DNA from: Haliclona indistincta
Taxonomy: Eukaryota > Porifera > Demospongiae > Haplosclerida > Chalinidae
Assembly: GCA_964017065.1 (NCBI GenBank)
Contig: OZ024783.1
Span: 6,071,572-6,135,571, forward strand
Direction: 5' to 3'
DNA: 64,000 nt
Shown: one piece after another, positions 11,349 to 21,629 of the stretch
Position numbering within the stretch: the stretch's first letter is position 1
Layout: the number at the start of each line of letters is the position of its first letter
Translations under genes and position numbers: made by a program
Notes under the pieces: model-generated
Seen by the model: only the letters and a program-made list of their open reading frames with translations
Told to the model about the DNA's origin: nothing
Database searches by the model: none

Positions 11349-14308
11349 TCTCCCCTTCCTTTTGCTTGAGTACGAGACCTTGTAATAATGGGGCTTGTTC
11401 TGACGAACTTCTTCTTAGGCTCAGGAGGGTCAACAAGAGATGGAGTCGTTGGTAGGGTCACTAGCTGATGTCTGTTGCGACGGAGGGTACTGCCAGCATC
11501 AGTCTGTACCAGATATGATCTTGGTGCATCCGTCGGTTTAACAACAGTAGCTGGGGTTCTAGTGTCTCCAGTCTGTGCGAGAACTGGTGTACCATCTGGT
11601 AGTTCTGGTAGAGGTGCAACTCTGTGACATTTGTCATAGTTCTCTTTCTGGAGATCTTTGTGCTGCTTGTCTTTGAGTCTGAATTCTGATAGGTAAGACC
11701 ATTTCGGGATGAGTAGCTCTTGCACTTGTGGGAGAGTAGTGCGCAGTCTGCGTCCCATTAGTAATTCAGAGGGGCTGTATCCACACCATTGGAGAGGACT
11801 GGTTCTGTAGACAAGGAGTGCGAGAAAAGGATCATCTGATTTCTTGAGAAGCTGTTTGATGGTCTTGATCGATCTCTCGACCAGCCCGTTGCTTTGTGGA
11901 TATCTTGGACTGCTTGTGGTATGCGAGAACTCATACTCAGAGGCAAAAGCTGTCATAGCTTCAGAGTCAAACTGTGGACCATTGTCCGATCTGAGGACCT
12001 CTGGTATCCCGTGTCGAGCGAATATCCCTTTCAGAGCTTTAACAATACTTGGAGAAGTGGTTGATGTTAATTTCACCAGCTCTGGATATCTGGAATAGTA
12101 ATCTACTACCAATAGGTAGTTGGCTCCTTTCAGCTCGAACAGGTCTGCTCCAACCTTCTGCCAGGGGTAAGTAGGGAGTTGAGAGGGTATCAATGGTTCC
12201 CGAGGCTGGGTGGAGTGCTCCACGCATTTACGACATTGGTAGATCAAGTTCTTGATTCTAGTCGTGATTCCCGGCCACCAGACAGACACTCTCGCTCTCA
12301 GTAGACACTTCTGTACACCAAGGTGACCCTCGTGGATTTTCTTTAGTGTCTGCTCCTGGAGGGAGAGAGGAACAACTATTCTTGAACCATGTAATAGTAT
12401 GTTGTTCACGACAGTGATCTTGTGCTTAGCGCCCCAGTATGGTTGTAATTCTGGAGTCACTTTCTCTTTGTCTGGCCAGCCTTCTCTGCAGTACAACAAC
12501 ACTTTAGCACAGATAGAATCTTGCTCTTGAGCTGTTTGATAGTGAGACACCTGCTCTTCTGAGGCAGGGATAGCTGACACAATCGCCTCTACAAATCGAT
12601 CGACATCTTTCGAAGAACTCTCGGCTTCTGAAGATTCTGAGGTATCAGGATCTCTGGACAATGTGTCGGCAGTGTACAGCAGTTTCCCAGGAATGTGTTG
12701 GATGTCGTACAGAAAACGAGATAGTCGCAGTCTGAATCTGAGAATGCGTGGGGGTAGGCTGTCCAAATGTTTGGATCCTAGGAGGGAGACAAGTGGTTTG
12801 TGGTCGGTTTCCAGACAGATTCTTTTCCCCAGGATGTAATCTGAGAATTTCTCGCAAGCCCATGTTCCGGCTAGAGCCTCCTTCTCTATTTGGGCGTATC
12901 TTGTTTCTGTCTCAGATAACGACCTCGAAGCATATGCCACTGGTCTCCATGCGTCTTTGTTCTTCTGTAGAAGAACTGCTCCCAGCCCGTAGGACGAACT
13001 GTCTGCTGAGATCTTAGTTTCAGCATCTGGAGAATAGAGTGCAAGAACAGTTGGGTTAGACAATTCAGCCTTCACATGATCAAACGCTTTCTGTTGATCA
13101 GGTCCCCAGGTCCAGCTGTTCCTTGAACTTAGTAGAGCTCTCAGTGGTTGTGTAGTGTCAGCTAGGTTGGGTAGGAATTTTCCTAACTGGTTCACCATTC
13201 CCATGAAACGTCTGAGTTCCGAGACAGTCTTGGGAGGATGTAGTGCTCTTATGGCGGCGGTCTTGTCAGGGTCTGCCGATATTCCTCGCTCATCCAGGAC
13301 ATGTCCTAGGAACTTTATCTTGGTCTGTCGGAACTGACACTTCTCAGCATTGAGAGTAGCTCCTGATGACTTGATACGATGTAGAACTGCGTCTAGTCTG
13401 GCATCATGTTCTTTGACATCCTGTGCAAAGACTAAAACATCATCCATTAAACATACAACACCCTCCAAACCAGCTAGCATCTTCCCCATTCTCTTCTGGA
13501 AATGTTCAGGGGCACTTGATATCCCGAACGGCATCTTGTTGAAATGGTATCGTCCAAATGGGGTAAGGAAGGTTGTGAGGTCGCGCGATGATGGATCCAG
13601 TGGGATTTGCCAAAACCCGCTGTTGGCGTCCAATTTGGAGAACACAGTAGCTCCTGACAGTTGAGCTAAGACATCGTCGACCTTGGGTAATGGATGGATC
13701 TCCCTCAAGACACTCTCGTTCAGAGGCTTCAAGTCTACGCAAATGCGTACATCTCCTGATTTCTTTGGCACAGCCACCATGCCCGCACACCAGGGACTTG
13801 GTTTCTCCACTTTTGTTATTACCCCAATGGCCTCCATCTGCTCCAGTTCCCTCTTAACTTTATCGCGAATGGGATAGGGCACCCTTCTCGGTGTGTAGAT
13901 AGCATGTGGTCTGGCATCTGGTTTCAGTTCAATTTTGTAGGGTTCTCCAAGATTCCCCAAACCAGTGAATACATCAGGATAAGCGGCTAGTACTTTAGCA
14001 CGATAGTCGTCCACTGAGTCGAGTCGAGCTGCTAATTTCAGAGCTGTTATTGCAGGTAGACCCAATAGATTCGTCCGGAGACCTTTCACTACGAATATCT
14101 GTTGTTCAGACGTCTTCTTGTCGTGAGAGATAGTATGTGTGAACTGTCCGAGGACTTGCAGTTGCTTGCGATCCGGTCCATACAGAACTTTTGTCGGCTT
14201 GAGTAGCGGAGTAGTCGGGTGTAGACTCTGGTGCACTCTCTCTGATACCGCTGTAACTCCGGCACCAGTGTCCAGCTTGAATGTGACTTCACTAGTCCCA
14301 ATCAGCAC
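11303..14308 (-). CDS. pol: Retrotransposon Pol: protease-RT-RNase H-integrase
   Basis: An open frame of about 1000 codons. Numbering from 14308, the aspartic protease motif DTGA is near residue 13. RT carries KLDANSGFWQIPL near 225 and LMDD (in place of YMDD) at 287-290. RNase H has ADSSSYGLGAVL and ETDHKPL near 435-510. Integrase has an HHCC zinc finger near 655-700 and D-D-E core residues (DLFE, SDNG and E of GLVERSI). The frame stays open upstream of 14308 through two CCHC zinc knuckles at 14441-14533, which are therefore in the pol frame rather than in the frame of the main gag segment. The stop lies in the 3' LTR. Pol would mediate reverse transcription and integration. No internal stop was seen, so it may be functional. 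Confidence 0.93.
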   Translation of the reverse strand: MLIGTSEVTFKLDTGAGVTAVSERVHQSLHPTTPLLKPTKVLYGPDRKQLQVLGQFTHTISHDKKTSEQQIFVVKGLRTNLLGLPAITALKLAARLDSVDDYRAKVLAAYPDVFTGLGNLGEPYKIELKPDARPHAIYTPRRVPYPIRDKVKRELEQMEAIGVITKVEKPSPWCAGMVAVPKKSGDVRICVDLKPLNESVLREIHPLPKVDDVLAQLSGATVFSKLDANSGFWQIPLDPSSRDLTTFLTPFGRYHFNKMPFGISSAPEHFQKRMGKMLAGLEGVVCLMDDVLVFAQDVKEHDARLDAVLHRIKSSGATLNAEKCQFRQTKIKFLGHVLDERGISADPDKTAAIRALHPPKTVSELRRFMGMVNQLGKFLPNLADTTQPLRALLSSRNSWTWGPDQQKAFDHVKAELSNPTVLALYSPDAETKISADSSSYGLGAVLLQKNKDAWRPVAYASRSLSETETRYAQIEKEALAGTWACEKFSDYILGKRICLETDHKPLVSLLGSKHLDSLPPRILRFRLRLSRFLYDIQHIPGKLLYTADTLSRDPDTSESSEAESSSKDVDRFVEAIVSAIPASEEQVSHYQTAQEQDSICAKVLLYCREGWPDKEKVTPELQPYWGAKHKITVVNNILLHGSRIVVPLSLQEQTLKKIHEGHLGVQKCLLRARVSVWWPGITTRIKNLIYQCRKCVEHSTQPREPLIPSQLPTYPWQKVGADLFELKGANYLLVVDYYSRYPELVKLTSTTSPSIVKALKGIFARHGIPEVLRSDNGPQFDSEAMTAFASEYEFSHTTSSPRYPQSNGLVERSIKTIKQLLKKSDDPFLALLVYRTSPLQWCGYSPSELLMGRRLRTTLPQVQELLIPKWSYLSEFRLKDKQHKDLQKENYDKCHRVAPLPELPDGTPVLAQTGDTRTPATVVKPTDAPRSYLVQTDAGSTLRRNRHQLVTLPTTPSLVDPPEPKKKFVRTSPIITRSRTQAKGRGDVETPCLDRTKPVLS
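11349..11363 (-). other. Polypurine tract of the Ty3-type element
   Basis: On the minus strand this reads AAAAGGAAGGGGAGA and directly abuts the TGTGGA start of the 3' LTR, the expected position of the plus-strand primer. Confidence 0.85.
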
Positions 14309-14424
14309 CTTTGTAGTCCAGGCTCTCGGCTGCTCATCTGGGGTAACAGCGTCTAGGAAGTTGTCGCCAACGTCTACGTCTAGAGACTCTTCGTCTTCAA
14401 TAGCTCCTGCATTATGAGAGGGAA

Positions 14425-15222
14425 TTACAGATTTTGAATAACATTGTGCACTATAGTGTCCCTTCTTATTACACTTGTGACAAACAGCGTCACGAGCTGG
14501 ACAGTCTGCACGGCTATGAGATCCACGACCGCACCGAGTGCACTGTTTCTTCTTGGAAGAGTCCTGTTTCCGTTCGGACGACCAGCGCGCCGTGGCTTCT
14601 GACGAGGGGGCGTTGCTCCACGTGGTCGAACATAGTCGAGTTGGATGGGGTTGCTTCGGCTGTCTCCCGCCTGTCCTCCAGCTCCTTGCAAGGTCTGGTG
14701 TTGCTCTCTGACTGCTTCGGCTTGACGGAGGGCTTTCTTCGCTTTGTCGAGTGTCAATGTGGCGTCCAGCTGTAAGCGTTGTGAGAGTCTTGCGTCCCTC
14801 ATCCCGACGACTAGTCTGTCTCGAATAGCGTCTTGTTTCTGTTCTGGGGTAGCAAATCCACAGTTCTCAGCTAGAGCGTACAGAGCCAGGATGTATTGTT
14901 CAGCTGTTTCATCTGGTTCCTGGACTCGTCGGCTTAGCCTCGCTCTCTCGTAGATAGGGTTAGCTCTGACCTGGAAGTAGTCATTGAACTTGGTGACCAC
15001 ACTGTCATAGTCTGCGAGCTCATCTTCTGTGATGCCTTGTGCTTGGAGAATCTCCTCTGAGTCTTGGCCCATACAGTATAGTAGCGTGTTCACTTGTCGC
15101 TTCGCACTGTCCTCTGCTAGTAATGAAGCTTGACGGTACTGCTCGAACCTCTTCTTCCAGCGTGTCCATTGCTCTGGCTTTTGGAAGTTGAACTGCTCTG
15201 GAGGTACGATATTCCTGGCCAT
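14425..15222 (-). CDS. gag: Retrotransposon Gag
   Basis: Starting at the ATG at 15222 (MARNIVPPEQ), it encodes a capsid-like region with the W-x-x-W-x-x-F (WTRWKKRF) and YxxAxxC-type patterns seen in metavirid Gag, followed by a basic Arg/Pro-rich stretch. The capsid frame runs to 14425, but the paired CCHC knuckles (CTRCGRGSHSRADC and CHKCNKKGHYSAQC) are encoded in the -1 frame, joined to pol. Either expression uses a -1 ribosomal frameshift upstream of the knuckles, or this copy has a small indel there. The overlap is long and the site could not be fixed. Confidence 0.85.
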   Translation of the reverse strand: MARNIVPPEQFNFQKPEQWTRWKKRFEQYRQASLLAEDSAKRQVNTLLYCMGQDSEEILQAQGITEDELADYDSVVTKFNDYFQVRANPIYERARLSRRVQEPDETAEQYILALYALAENCGFATPEQKQDAIRDRLVVGMRDARLSQRLQLDATLTLDKAKKALRQAEAVREQHQTLQGAGGQAGDSRSNPIQLDYVRPRGATPPRQKPRRAGRPNGNRTLPRRNSALGAVVDLIAVQTVQLVTLFVTSVIRRDTIVHNVIQNL

Positions 15223-15231
15223 GGCGTTGTT

Positions 15232-15250
15232 CAGTAGCTCGCTGCCACCA
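15232..15250 (-). other. Primer-binding site of the Ty3-type element
   Basis: Directly next to the 5' LTR the minus strand reads TGGTGGCAGCGAGCTACTG. The leading TGG pairs with a tRNA 3' CCA end. The tRNA species was not identified. Confidence 0.7.
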
Positions 15251-15435
15251 TGTGGAAGTCTCAAGTCGAGTCAAGTTTAGTGGAGCCAAATCAATATTAA
15301 TAATTCAGATCAGTGCACAGCAGCTATTTATAGACATGTACAGTACAATGATAAAAAGGTTGCTATTGTGCCAGCACAATGCATGTAGGTCATGATAAAA
15401 CCGGTGTAGTTCTGTCCAGACAAGGTGTCTCCACA
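15251..15435 (-). repeat. 5' LTR of the Ty3-type element
   Basis: 185 bp, TG...CA ends, bordered on the right by the GAACC target duplication (15436-15440). The native tail of receptor A continues from 15436. Confidence 0.95.
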
Positions 15436-15489
15436 GAACCGACTAATAACGATTACGAGATGGTAGAATGCACTCTCACATTCGATTAA

Positions 15490-16149
15490 AAAAATTATCA
15501 CAATCCCTTTACATACACATAAATTTTTGAAATATTGACATTAATGCTTAAGAAATGACAATGTCTCATTATAAAACTTATGTACATGTAGCAGTTTCTA
15601 TAATATGACGTACATGTGTGCACATCAAGTTCTTATCTTTATTATTTTTATTGTTTTTGAAACTTTACGACAAACATGCCGAAGGAAGTTTGTATGAAAA
15701 TTTTTTTCTTCTTTTTTATCAGTATAATAAGGTAACCATAACTGCATGGTTGCATGTTGCAAATTCTCACAAAATACTTGATGTTTTATGATGGACTTTA
15801 TGGCACATTAGCTGATACAGTAGGGGGATCTTCCTTCTGAGCCAGTAGCATCATAGTACAGACAATGTTCCTTGGTTATGTATTTTACGTACCAATAGTA
15901 TTATGTTGTTATGAGAATAGTATGCTTTTCTCTTCCTCTACTTCAATAATATCATGTTTCACTATCTTCCAGTAACCACCAATTTGATCACATAATTAGA
16001 CTATGCAAGAGCATTAGCACGATGCATATAACTAATCAAACATGAATTCATGCATGAGAAACATGCATCGACAATAATTGTCAGACATTGTTAAAGTAAA
16101 TAACATAACATTCTACTATAGTAATCAACTTGTACGGTAAACTTGAAGT
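15490..16149. other. 3' flank of receptor A, duplicated downstream of receptor E
   Basis: Non-coding. It aligns through most of its length with 56455-57130, for example the shared ACGACAAACATGCCGAAGGA near 15668 and 56624, and continues into peroxidase-related DNA in both places. This shows that the A and E loci arose by one segmental duplication. Confidence 0.75.
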
Positions 16150-16580
16150 ATTAGAGCATGCAATGTCTAGAGAAGCATTGAAGATATTAAAACTCCTACC
16201 ATCACCAAAAGGAATACTCTTTTGAATTCAATTGCTGAATTTGGAATATCCGCACCAGCAGTTACAAGGTGGTTATCTGGATATCGTTTTCAAGAAGAAT
16301 CTGAAAGGCTGATCCAAAGTCCTCGTGCCATTTTGAGTTGTTCATTGCATATTCTTGCACAACGCCTGCAGTGCAAGAGTCAGGAAAGTTGGTAAAGAGA
16401 GTCCTACAAGAGTTATTGGTTTCTCTTCCAGCTTGATCAGGTGTTATATTCTTGAGCAGTGCCTAAATTATACAAATTAAACTATAATCTTGCAGGTAAT
16501 TGCATCAAACCAACTAACCATGTCAGTGTTAAGCATCATTCTACCTTGTGGATTGGCTGAGTCCCACTGTGTGACAGTAT
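16150..16580 (-). pseudogene. Peroxidase relic 1 (last exon plus end of exon 2)
   Basis: This matches 57130-57570, the 3' part of the intact peroxidase, including the intron between its exons 2 and 3. The last-exon part is about 16172-16463 and the exon 2 remnant about 16519-16580. The signal-peptide exon and both heme-ligand regions are absent, and small indels occur (for example AAGGTGGTTATC against AAGGTTATC). No functional product is expected. It sits between receptors A and B, as the intact gene sits between E and H. Confidence 0.85.
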
Positions 16581-16957
16581 TTAAGGCTGTTTTAAGTTTT
16601 AATAATTCTGTATTAGCAGTATTTGGGTATTTTCTATTCATGAAGATGGTAACAGATGTATTCTTTGATAATAAGTGCTTTATAAATGTGCTTGATTGTT
16701 ATTCTATGCATAGAATAATGATTGTTGCATGATTGCAAGTAGTGATATAGCTATAATAATTTATATGGTAATTCTAAAACGGCTGTAGCTATGCTCATTT
16801 TTTTGTGTGAAAAGGTCAGTGAAAGCGACAGTCAACGTAGTCAACAGCTCATCATCATTATGTAACCATTTGTAGGACCATGCAAGACTGTATGTATCTA
16901 CACCAAATGTTGAAGGTGATGACAAGCATTGAATTTACACTTCACTAAATTTAAGTT
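16581..16957. other. Non-coding spacer before receptor B
   Basis: AT-rich sequence with no convincing reading frame or family match. It sits where the upstream exons of receptor B would be expected, so it probably covers the truncation breakpoint. Confidence 0.4.
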
Positions 16958-19917
16958 TGACAAAGAACTACAGTCTAAAGAGAGAGTGCATTGAAGCACT
17001 AATTGGGCTCCAAATCAGCATTGATATCGCTGAAGTAGATAGATTTGGTAATTCTTGTGCAATTATACATTGTACACACTGATTGTACATTTTCATTATT
17101 CTCACACAGATGGCTGTCAATCAACTAATACATCAATACCATCTGTTTCCGCATGGAGATGGTAATTTGACGATCACTATCACTTGGCCCGAGACTAATC
17201 TGGCAGAAGTTGCTGTGGTGACATGTCCATGTGGTACTCTGAATATTACAGCCCAGGTAGCTACTCGACGCTGTGGAGGTAATTTCATCAATGGAGCACA
17301 GTGGGATACAGCTAATGTGGATCCTTGCAACTTGAGTGACAATGCAAGAAGAATCTGCAAATTATCGACAGTAATTACACATCAGATTTTGTACCTATTA
17401 TCTCTCGTATGATTATAGTTAAGAATTGTGGAACGGCTTGATAGACTGGAGGTGTTCACTAATTCATCAAATGAGATCATGAGTGATGATGTGTCTGCTT
17501 CTGTGACAGTTTTAGTAGCTTCTACTGAAGATGTTGAAGGGCCGGAATAAAACAGTAAGTTATCAATAAGTGCTTGAATACCGTTGAAGGCATATGATCT
17601 CTTTATGTAGTTATCTGAAAATTTTCTTAACATTGTGGACAATATTGTAAAAGCTGAGCCAATGGCACTTCAAGAGAGTCAAGCAGATGCGAACAGCTCA
17701 GCTAAGTATGGTTGATTCTACTCATCTTTGTCACAAGAAAATGAACGTACTTTCTGTAGATTGTTAGATGCTGTGGAAAGAGTTAACGAGAGTATTCCTA
17801 TCCCAGAGAATGAAATATCTGCTAATATCACTCAATCAACTTTTGCTGTCTCAGTCCAGAAAGTAGACCCCATGACATTCTCTGGACTCAGCATTAGCGC
17901 AGTCATTGAAAGCTTTGATAATCAAAGAATTGATGAACTAATGTTGAACATGATGATGAGCAATGATAGACCAACTGGTTCACTGTCCCTACCAAGTAAC
18001 TTGCTTCAGAAGGCCTATGGCACCAGAATTACAATGTCTGTGTTCACCACTAACTCACTGTTTTTGAGAAGAGATACCAATAACATGGAGGTAGCTAGCA
18101 TCGTCATATCAGCTGGTGTAGTGGGAGTACAGAGAGTTAGGAATCTGGATCCACCAATCATGGCTGTGTTCCACAGAAACCCAGTAAGCTGATATTGTAT
18201 TGCTGACAAAAAAATATTGAGCATGATCTATTACATAGAATGTTAATGGTACTGAACCAGTTTGTTCATTTTGGGATCAAGCTCTTGATGGTGAGAAGCA
18301 TGCTATTTGCAATACAAGCTAAAGTTCAGTGATATCATTATAACTTTAGATGGTTATGGTGGATGGTCGTCAGAAGTTTGTTTCATCAGAAACAGCACTA
18401 GTCTAAATCGAACTGAAGTCACTTGCTTGTGTAACCATCTCACAAACTTCGCCATTTTACTAGTAAATTAAAGCAAGCACACCTAAGTTTCCTTTCATAT
18501 CATGCATTGCAGGATGTCTCACCACAATTTGGTGACCCACCAGTTTCAAAACGTCCTGAAGACTTTTTCCTAGATGCTGTGTCTTACATTGGTGTGATAC
18601 TATCCATAGCTGGTCTTCTACTCACCATAGTTTCTTATATCGGCACACGGTCAGTTTTATTCAATACTAAACAAACATGTTCAATGTTGCATGCTTTAGG
18701 AAACTGCGTCTCTCTGATCACGGACAGCTGTTGCTCAATCTCTGTTTTGCTTTGCTCGGACTATACATATCATTCATCTTCTCCATCCATAGCAGTAGTG
18801 TGCCTGCATTGTGTGCCATAGTCTCTATCATGTTACACTACTTCATGCTGGTAGTGTTCATGATGATGGCTGCCGAGGCAGTCGATTTGTACATGAAGTT
18901 AGTAATTGTACTGGGTCAAAATATTAGTCACTATGTCATCAAAATCACTGTGATATGTTGGGGTAAGTTCACAAATTCATGATGGTGCTATCATTTCATG
19001 CTATGTATTCATTGCAGTTGTTCCAGTGCTTGTCGTACTGTTTTGTTTTGCTCCTAGCCCAAGTTCATACATGCATTCAAATGTGTAAGTAACTTCAAAG
19101 GTGGTGATAAACTTATATTGATAGTTTTTATAATTATAGGTGTCGTGTACATGGAGTTCCCTTCTATATTGGTCTGATAGTGCCGTTTGTGGTCATCTAC
19201 TTGTTCAACTGGACTGTCTACATTATTATTCTGGCTACTCTTTGCTGTAAAAACTATCGAAATGATGCTGAATTCAGGAAAAATCCAGTAAAATTGAAGC
19301 AGCAGCTGATAGCAGCAGTCACCTTGTCAGTAGTCTTTGGCTTGGGTTGGGGCATTGGTCTATTAGCAACAGAAGGTGTCAGAGTGGCAGCTCTTCGTGA
19401 CTTCTTCTCTGCAGTGTTTATCATTTGCACTGCCTTTCAAGGAGTCATGGTGTTCTGCTTGCAGACACTGCGTTCAAAGCCAATACAAAGCACTTGGGCA
19501 AGATGGTTCAACATGGTAACTGGTAAAGAAATCTCTGTCTTGAAATCCTCTGCAATTATCAGTCAAATATGGCGCAATCGGCGTTCTCACCAACACTCAA
19601 ACTTTGACAGTAGTGCAGTACAAATGGATAGCTATACTGTCCAAAGCAATGAATACGAAATTACAACATTACAGAGGAATGTCAAGAATGTGTCGTTTCC
19701 TGCTGGACTAACAGTGACAACAATTGATGAGCAGGATGAACCTGATGAAAATGAGACAGCGCCTTGTGATGAAAACAACTACTTCGCTATAGAATTCAAT
19801 CCTTCCGAAGAGAATACAGCAGATTTAAATGAAACACCGACAGGTGGCGATGTTGAGATGAAAGCCACACCCAAAGATAAGACGATGAAATATACTGATT
19901 CAGGATGTAGTATTTAA
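16958..19917 (+). pseudogene. Adhesion GPCR B, 5'-truncated GAIN-7TM copy
   Basis: Only the 3' half is present. A damaged GAIN exon ends at 17046; later exons are 17110-17370, 17419-17554, 17611-17705, 17760-18183, 18239-18290, 18350-18462 (GPS motif [13 protein letters not shown]), 18513-18649, 18700-18962, 19018-19084 and 19140-19917. Against paralogs the exons at 17110 and 17419 each carry 4 extra nucleotides, causing frameshift and stop, so the copy is probably dead. The 7TM region is open, with [20 protein letters not shown] as TM1 and [13 protein letters not shown] in TM6. The tail is shorter than in other members and ends TDSGCSI, with most Tyr motifs missing. The nearest relative is receptor H (shared VRNLDPP and [14 protein letters not shown]), which lies in opposite orientation. 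No NIDO, FN3, Ig or EGF exons were found upstream. Confidence 0.8.
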
Positions 19918-20929
19918 TCATCACAAAAATTTAATTCCTTGAGAAAATGTGCAAAGAAGCCTCAGTGAATTTTGCTGCATCGCAATGGAACACTAAACAT
20001 GCGGCAACATATTATGTGTATTATCACGTTCATTTGTTTGTAGTAGCTATGCTTGCAATTGTTCGCAGTATCTTAGTTCATATCATATAGCACATGCATA
20101 CACTAGCATCATTTATTAATAATTTCCCAATGAATTGTTTAGTTACATGTGGAACGAGTAATACGTACACGGCTATCAAAGACTGCTCTTGCAGACAGCA
20201 AGCATCATAGCTACTTATCCAATGACAATGGATCTTCTCAAACCATCTCTCACATCGTGACTATTATTTTGGTGCCATACATGTGTGTAGGTAAGGTGAT
20301 CTCATACATGTAGATGCTGATGTGTACAGCATGCTAGTTAAAAATTAATGTAAAGAAAAGCCATCAACAACAGGAAAACTAAACTTGGTGGAAAGTTCCT
20401 ACCCTCATTGCTTTCTAAACTCTAGCTTTATGCTATTCCACATTAATTTTATTATCACTGTACTTAATTTGTTTATTCATTGTAACTTTTTGCTTTTAAT
20501 TCTCTCCTTACTCCACATCCTCCTCTCTCTTTTATTGATTCTGTCTGTAAAATCTAATTTAAGAATTGAACGTATGAATACACAGTAAGACCTTCACTGT
20601 AAGACCTGTTTGTAAGACCTTCACTGCATACAGCTGTTACACAGTTTATTTACACAATGATATAGCTAGTACCAGGAAATGTATATTACCAAGTACTTTA
20701 ACGGCTTCATACATGATGGCTCACTAATACCTCAAAAGTCTCATTCTTGATGATTGTATGTACTGTAGTTTGTAAGTTTGCTGTCATATTCAACATGTGA
20801 ATGTGTGGTTAGCCTGTGATAACACTGTACAAAGCTTCTCTGTATTGAACAATAATCAGGGGAGGCTACTAACCAATGCATGTTTACCACATGGCTATTA
20901 CTAACAGGCTACTAACCACATATTCAAAA
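19918..20929. other. Intergenic, 3' flank of receptor B
   Basis: No gene seen. The first 200 bp resemble 45840-46000, downstream of the 7TM relic at 43740, including CATAGCACATGCAT. A diffuse match to the family's upstream module (ACCAGGAAATGTATATTACC) lies near 20670. Confidence 0.4.
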
Positions 20930-21110
20930 TTTCAATGTCCCAGTATTTGTGGTACTATAATTTTGTTTTACTTGATACTACGTACATTCATCCAATCGTG
21001 TAAGGAATGTTAAAATCAAACCAGTAACAAATGACATAAATATTTTGAGTCAAGCGCATGCTCCTTCTATGACGGTCTGGTAGCACAATTTTTGATTGCA
21101 TATGTATGCT
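20930..21110 (+). pseudogene. Fragment of receptor 7TM exons
   Basis: About 20938-21000 resembles the small exon between TM4 and TM5 (CCAGTATTTGTGGTAC, CATTCATCCAATCGTGT, then a GTAAGGA donor-like sequence). About 21050-21100 resembles the start of the last exon (CTTCTATGACGGTCTGGTAG). A longer version of the same relic is at 43740-44330. Too short and damaged to encode a receptor. Confidence 0.6.
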
Positions 21111-21339
21111 TCTGCACAACAAGCACTGACTGAAACAGCAAATCCTGTAGGTTATGCTTAAAGCAAACCTTTTTACACGGTTGATACATGCATTGTCATC
21201 CTGTCATCGGTGACATAAATCCATGTGAGTGGATGAATAACAAGCTTGCAAACTAAATCACTGTACAATGAGAATTGCTCAATGCTTGGTGAATTACTAT
21301 ACTGAGCTGTTAATAATAAATTATTTTTGGATGTCAGCA

Positions 21340-21500
21340 TACACATGCTTGTTTGTACAATGATACAACTATATACCAGGAATTGTATGCTTTAAGGGTT
21401 TCATATGCATCATTAATGTTAATGTCTCGTTTATTTTAGTACACAACAGATGGGCGACTGCTGGCACAATATTTAATTACTCTGATCATTATAAAACATG
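21340..21500 (+). repeat. Upstream module repeated near receptor genes, copy 1
   Basis: The block with TTGTACAATGAT, ACCAGGAATTG, TTAATGTCTCGTTTA and CTGATCATTAT is repeated at about 33378-33505 and 46690-46830. It most likely spread with segmental duplication of receptor 5' flanks. No coding content. Confidence 0.6.
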
Positions 21501-21629
21501 TTTAACAGTTTTTTATAAATTAATATTATTAATCTAGTGGTTCAGACTGTGGTATTGAAATGTCTGTGGAACATTCTAGTTGTATGTATTCAGTTCTGTA
21601 TTTAAGGAATGTGTGTTTCTGTTGAGTTT

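Larger units (their letters stand above)
11164..15435 (-). mobile_element. Ty3/gypsy-type LTR retrotransposon, 4272 bp
   Basis: A complete element inserted antisense into the last exon of receptor A. Its 185-bp LTRs begin TGTGGA and end TCCACA and differ at 2 positions. The 5-bp target duplication GAACC flanks it at 11159-11163 and 15436-15440; the empty site is visible in receptor E near 56401. A primer-binding site adjoins the 5' LTR and a polypurine tract adjoins the 3' LTR. The order gag, protease, RT, RNase H, integrase is that of Ty3/gypsy (Metaviridae), and no envelope gene is seen. Near-identical LTRs and a long open pol indicate a recent insertion. Confidence 0.95.
498..15489 (+). 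pseudogene. Adhesion GPCR A (NIDO-FN3x13-Ig-Ig-EGF-Ig-GAIN-7TM), decayed
   Basis: Exon 1 (498-585) encodes a signal peptide; exon 2 (648-802) and the NIDO exons follow. Thirteen single-exon FN3 domains lie at 2269-6534, Ig domains at 6585-6884 and 6934-7281, EGF at 7334-7453, a third Ig at 7506-7781, GAIN exons at 7833-9655 with the [10 protein letters not shown] cleavage motif, and 7TM exons at 9718-9854, 9916-10178, 10236-10302 and from 10372. Lesions against paralogs: 1 nt lost at the start of the NIDO exon (about 875), 5 nt gained near 1050, a 709-bp MITE in that exon, +4 nt in the FN3 exon at 3916, -2 nt with a stop in the one at 4254, and -1 nt in the one at 5240. A Ty3 element splits the last exon; the native end resumes at 15436 and stops at 15489. 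Exons from the first Ig to TM7 remain open, so a truncated product is possible. Its 5' and 3' ends most resemble receptor E. Confidence 0.8.

Noticed and set aside
14308..14310. Apparent start of pol at 14308
   Set aside because: The codon is GTG and the frame is open upstream through the zinc knuckles, so it is not a real start.
15262..15264. Apparent gag start inside the 5' LTR
   Set aside because: That codon is TTG. The ATG at 15222 downstream of the primer-binding site is more plausible.
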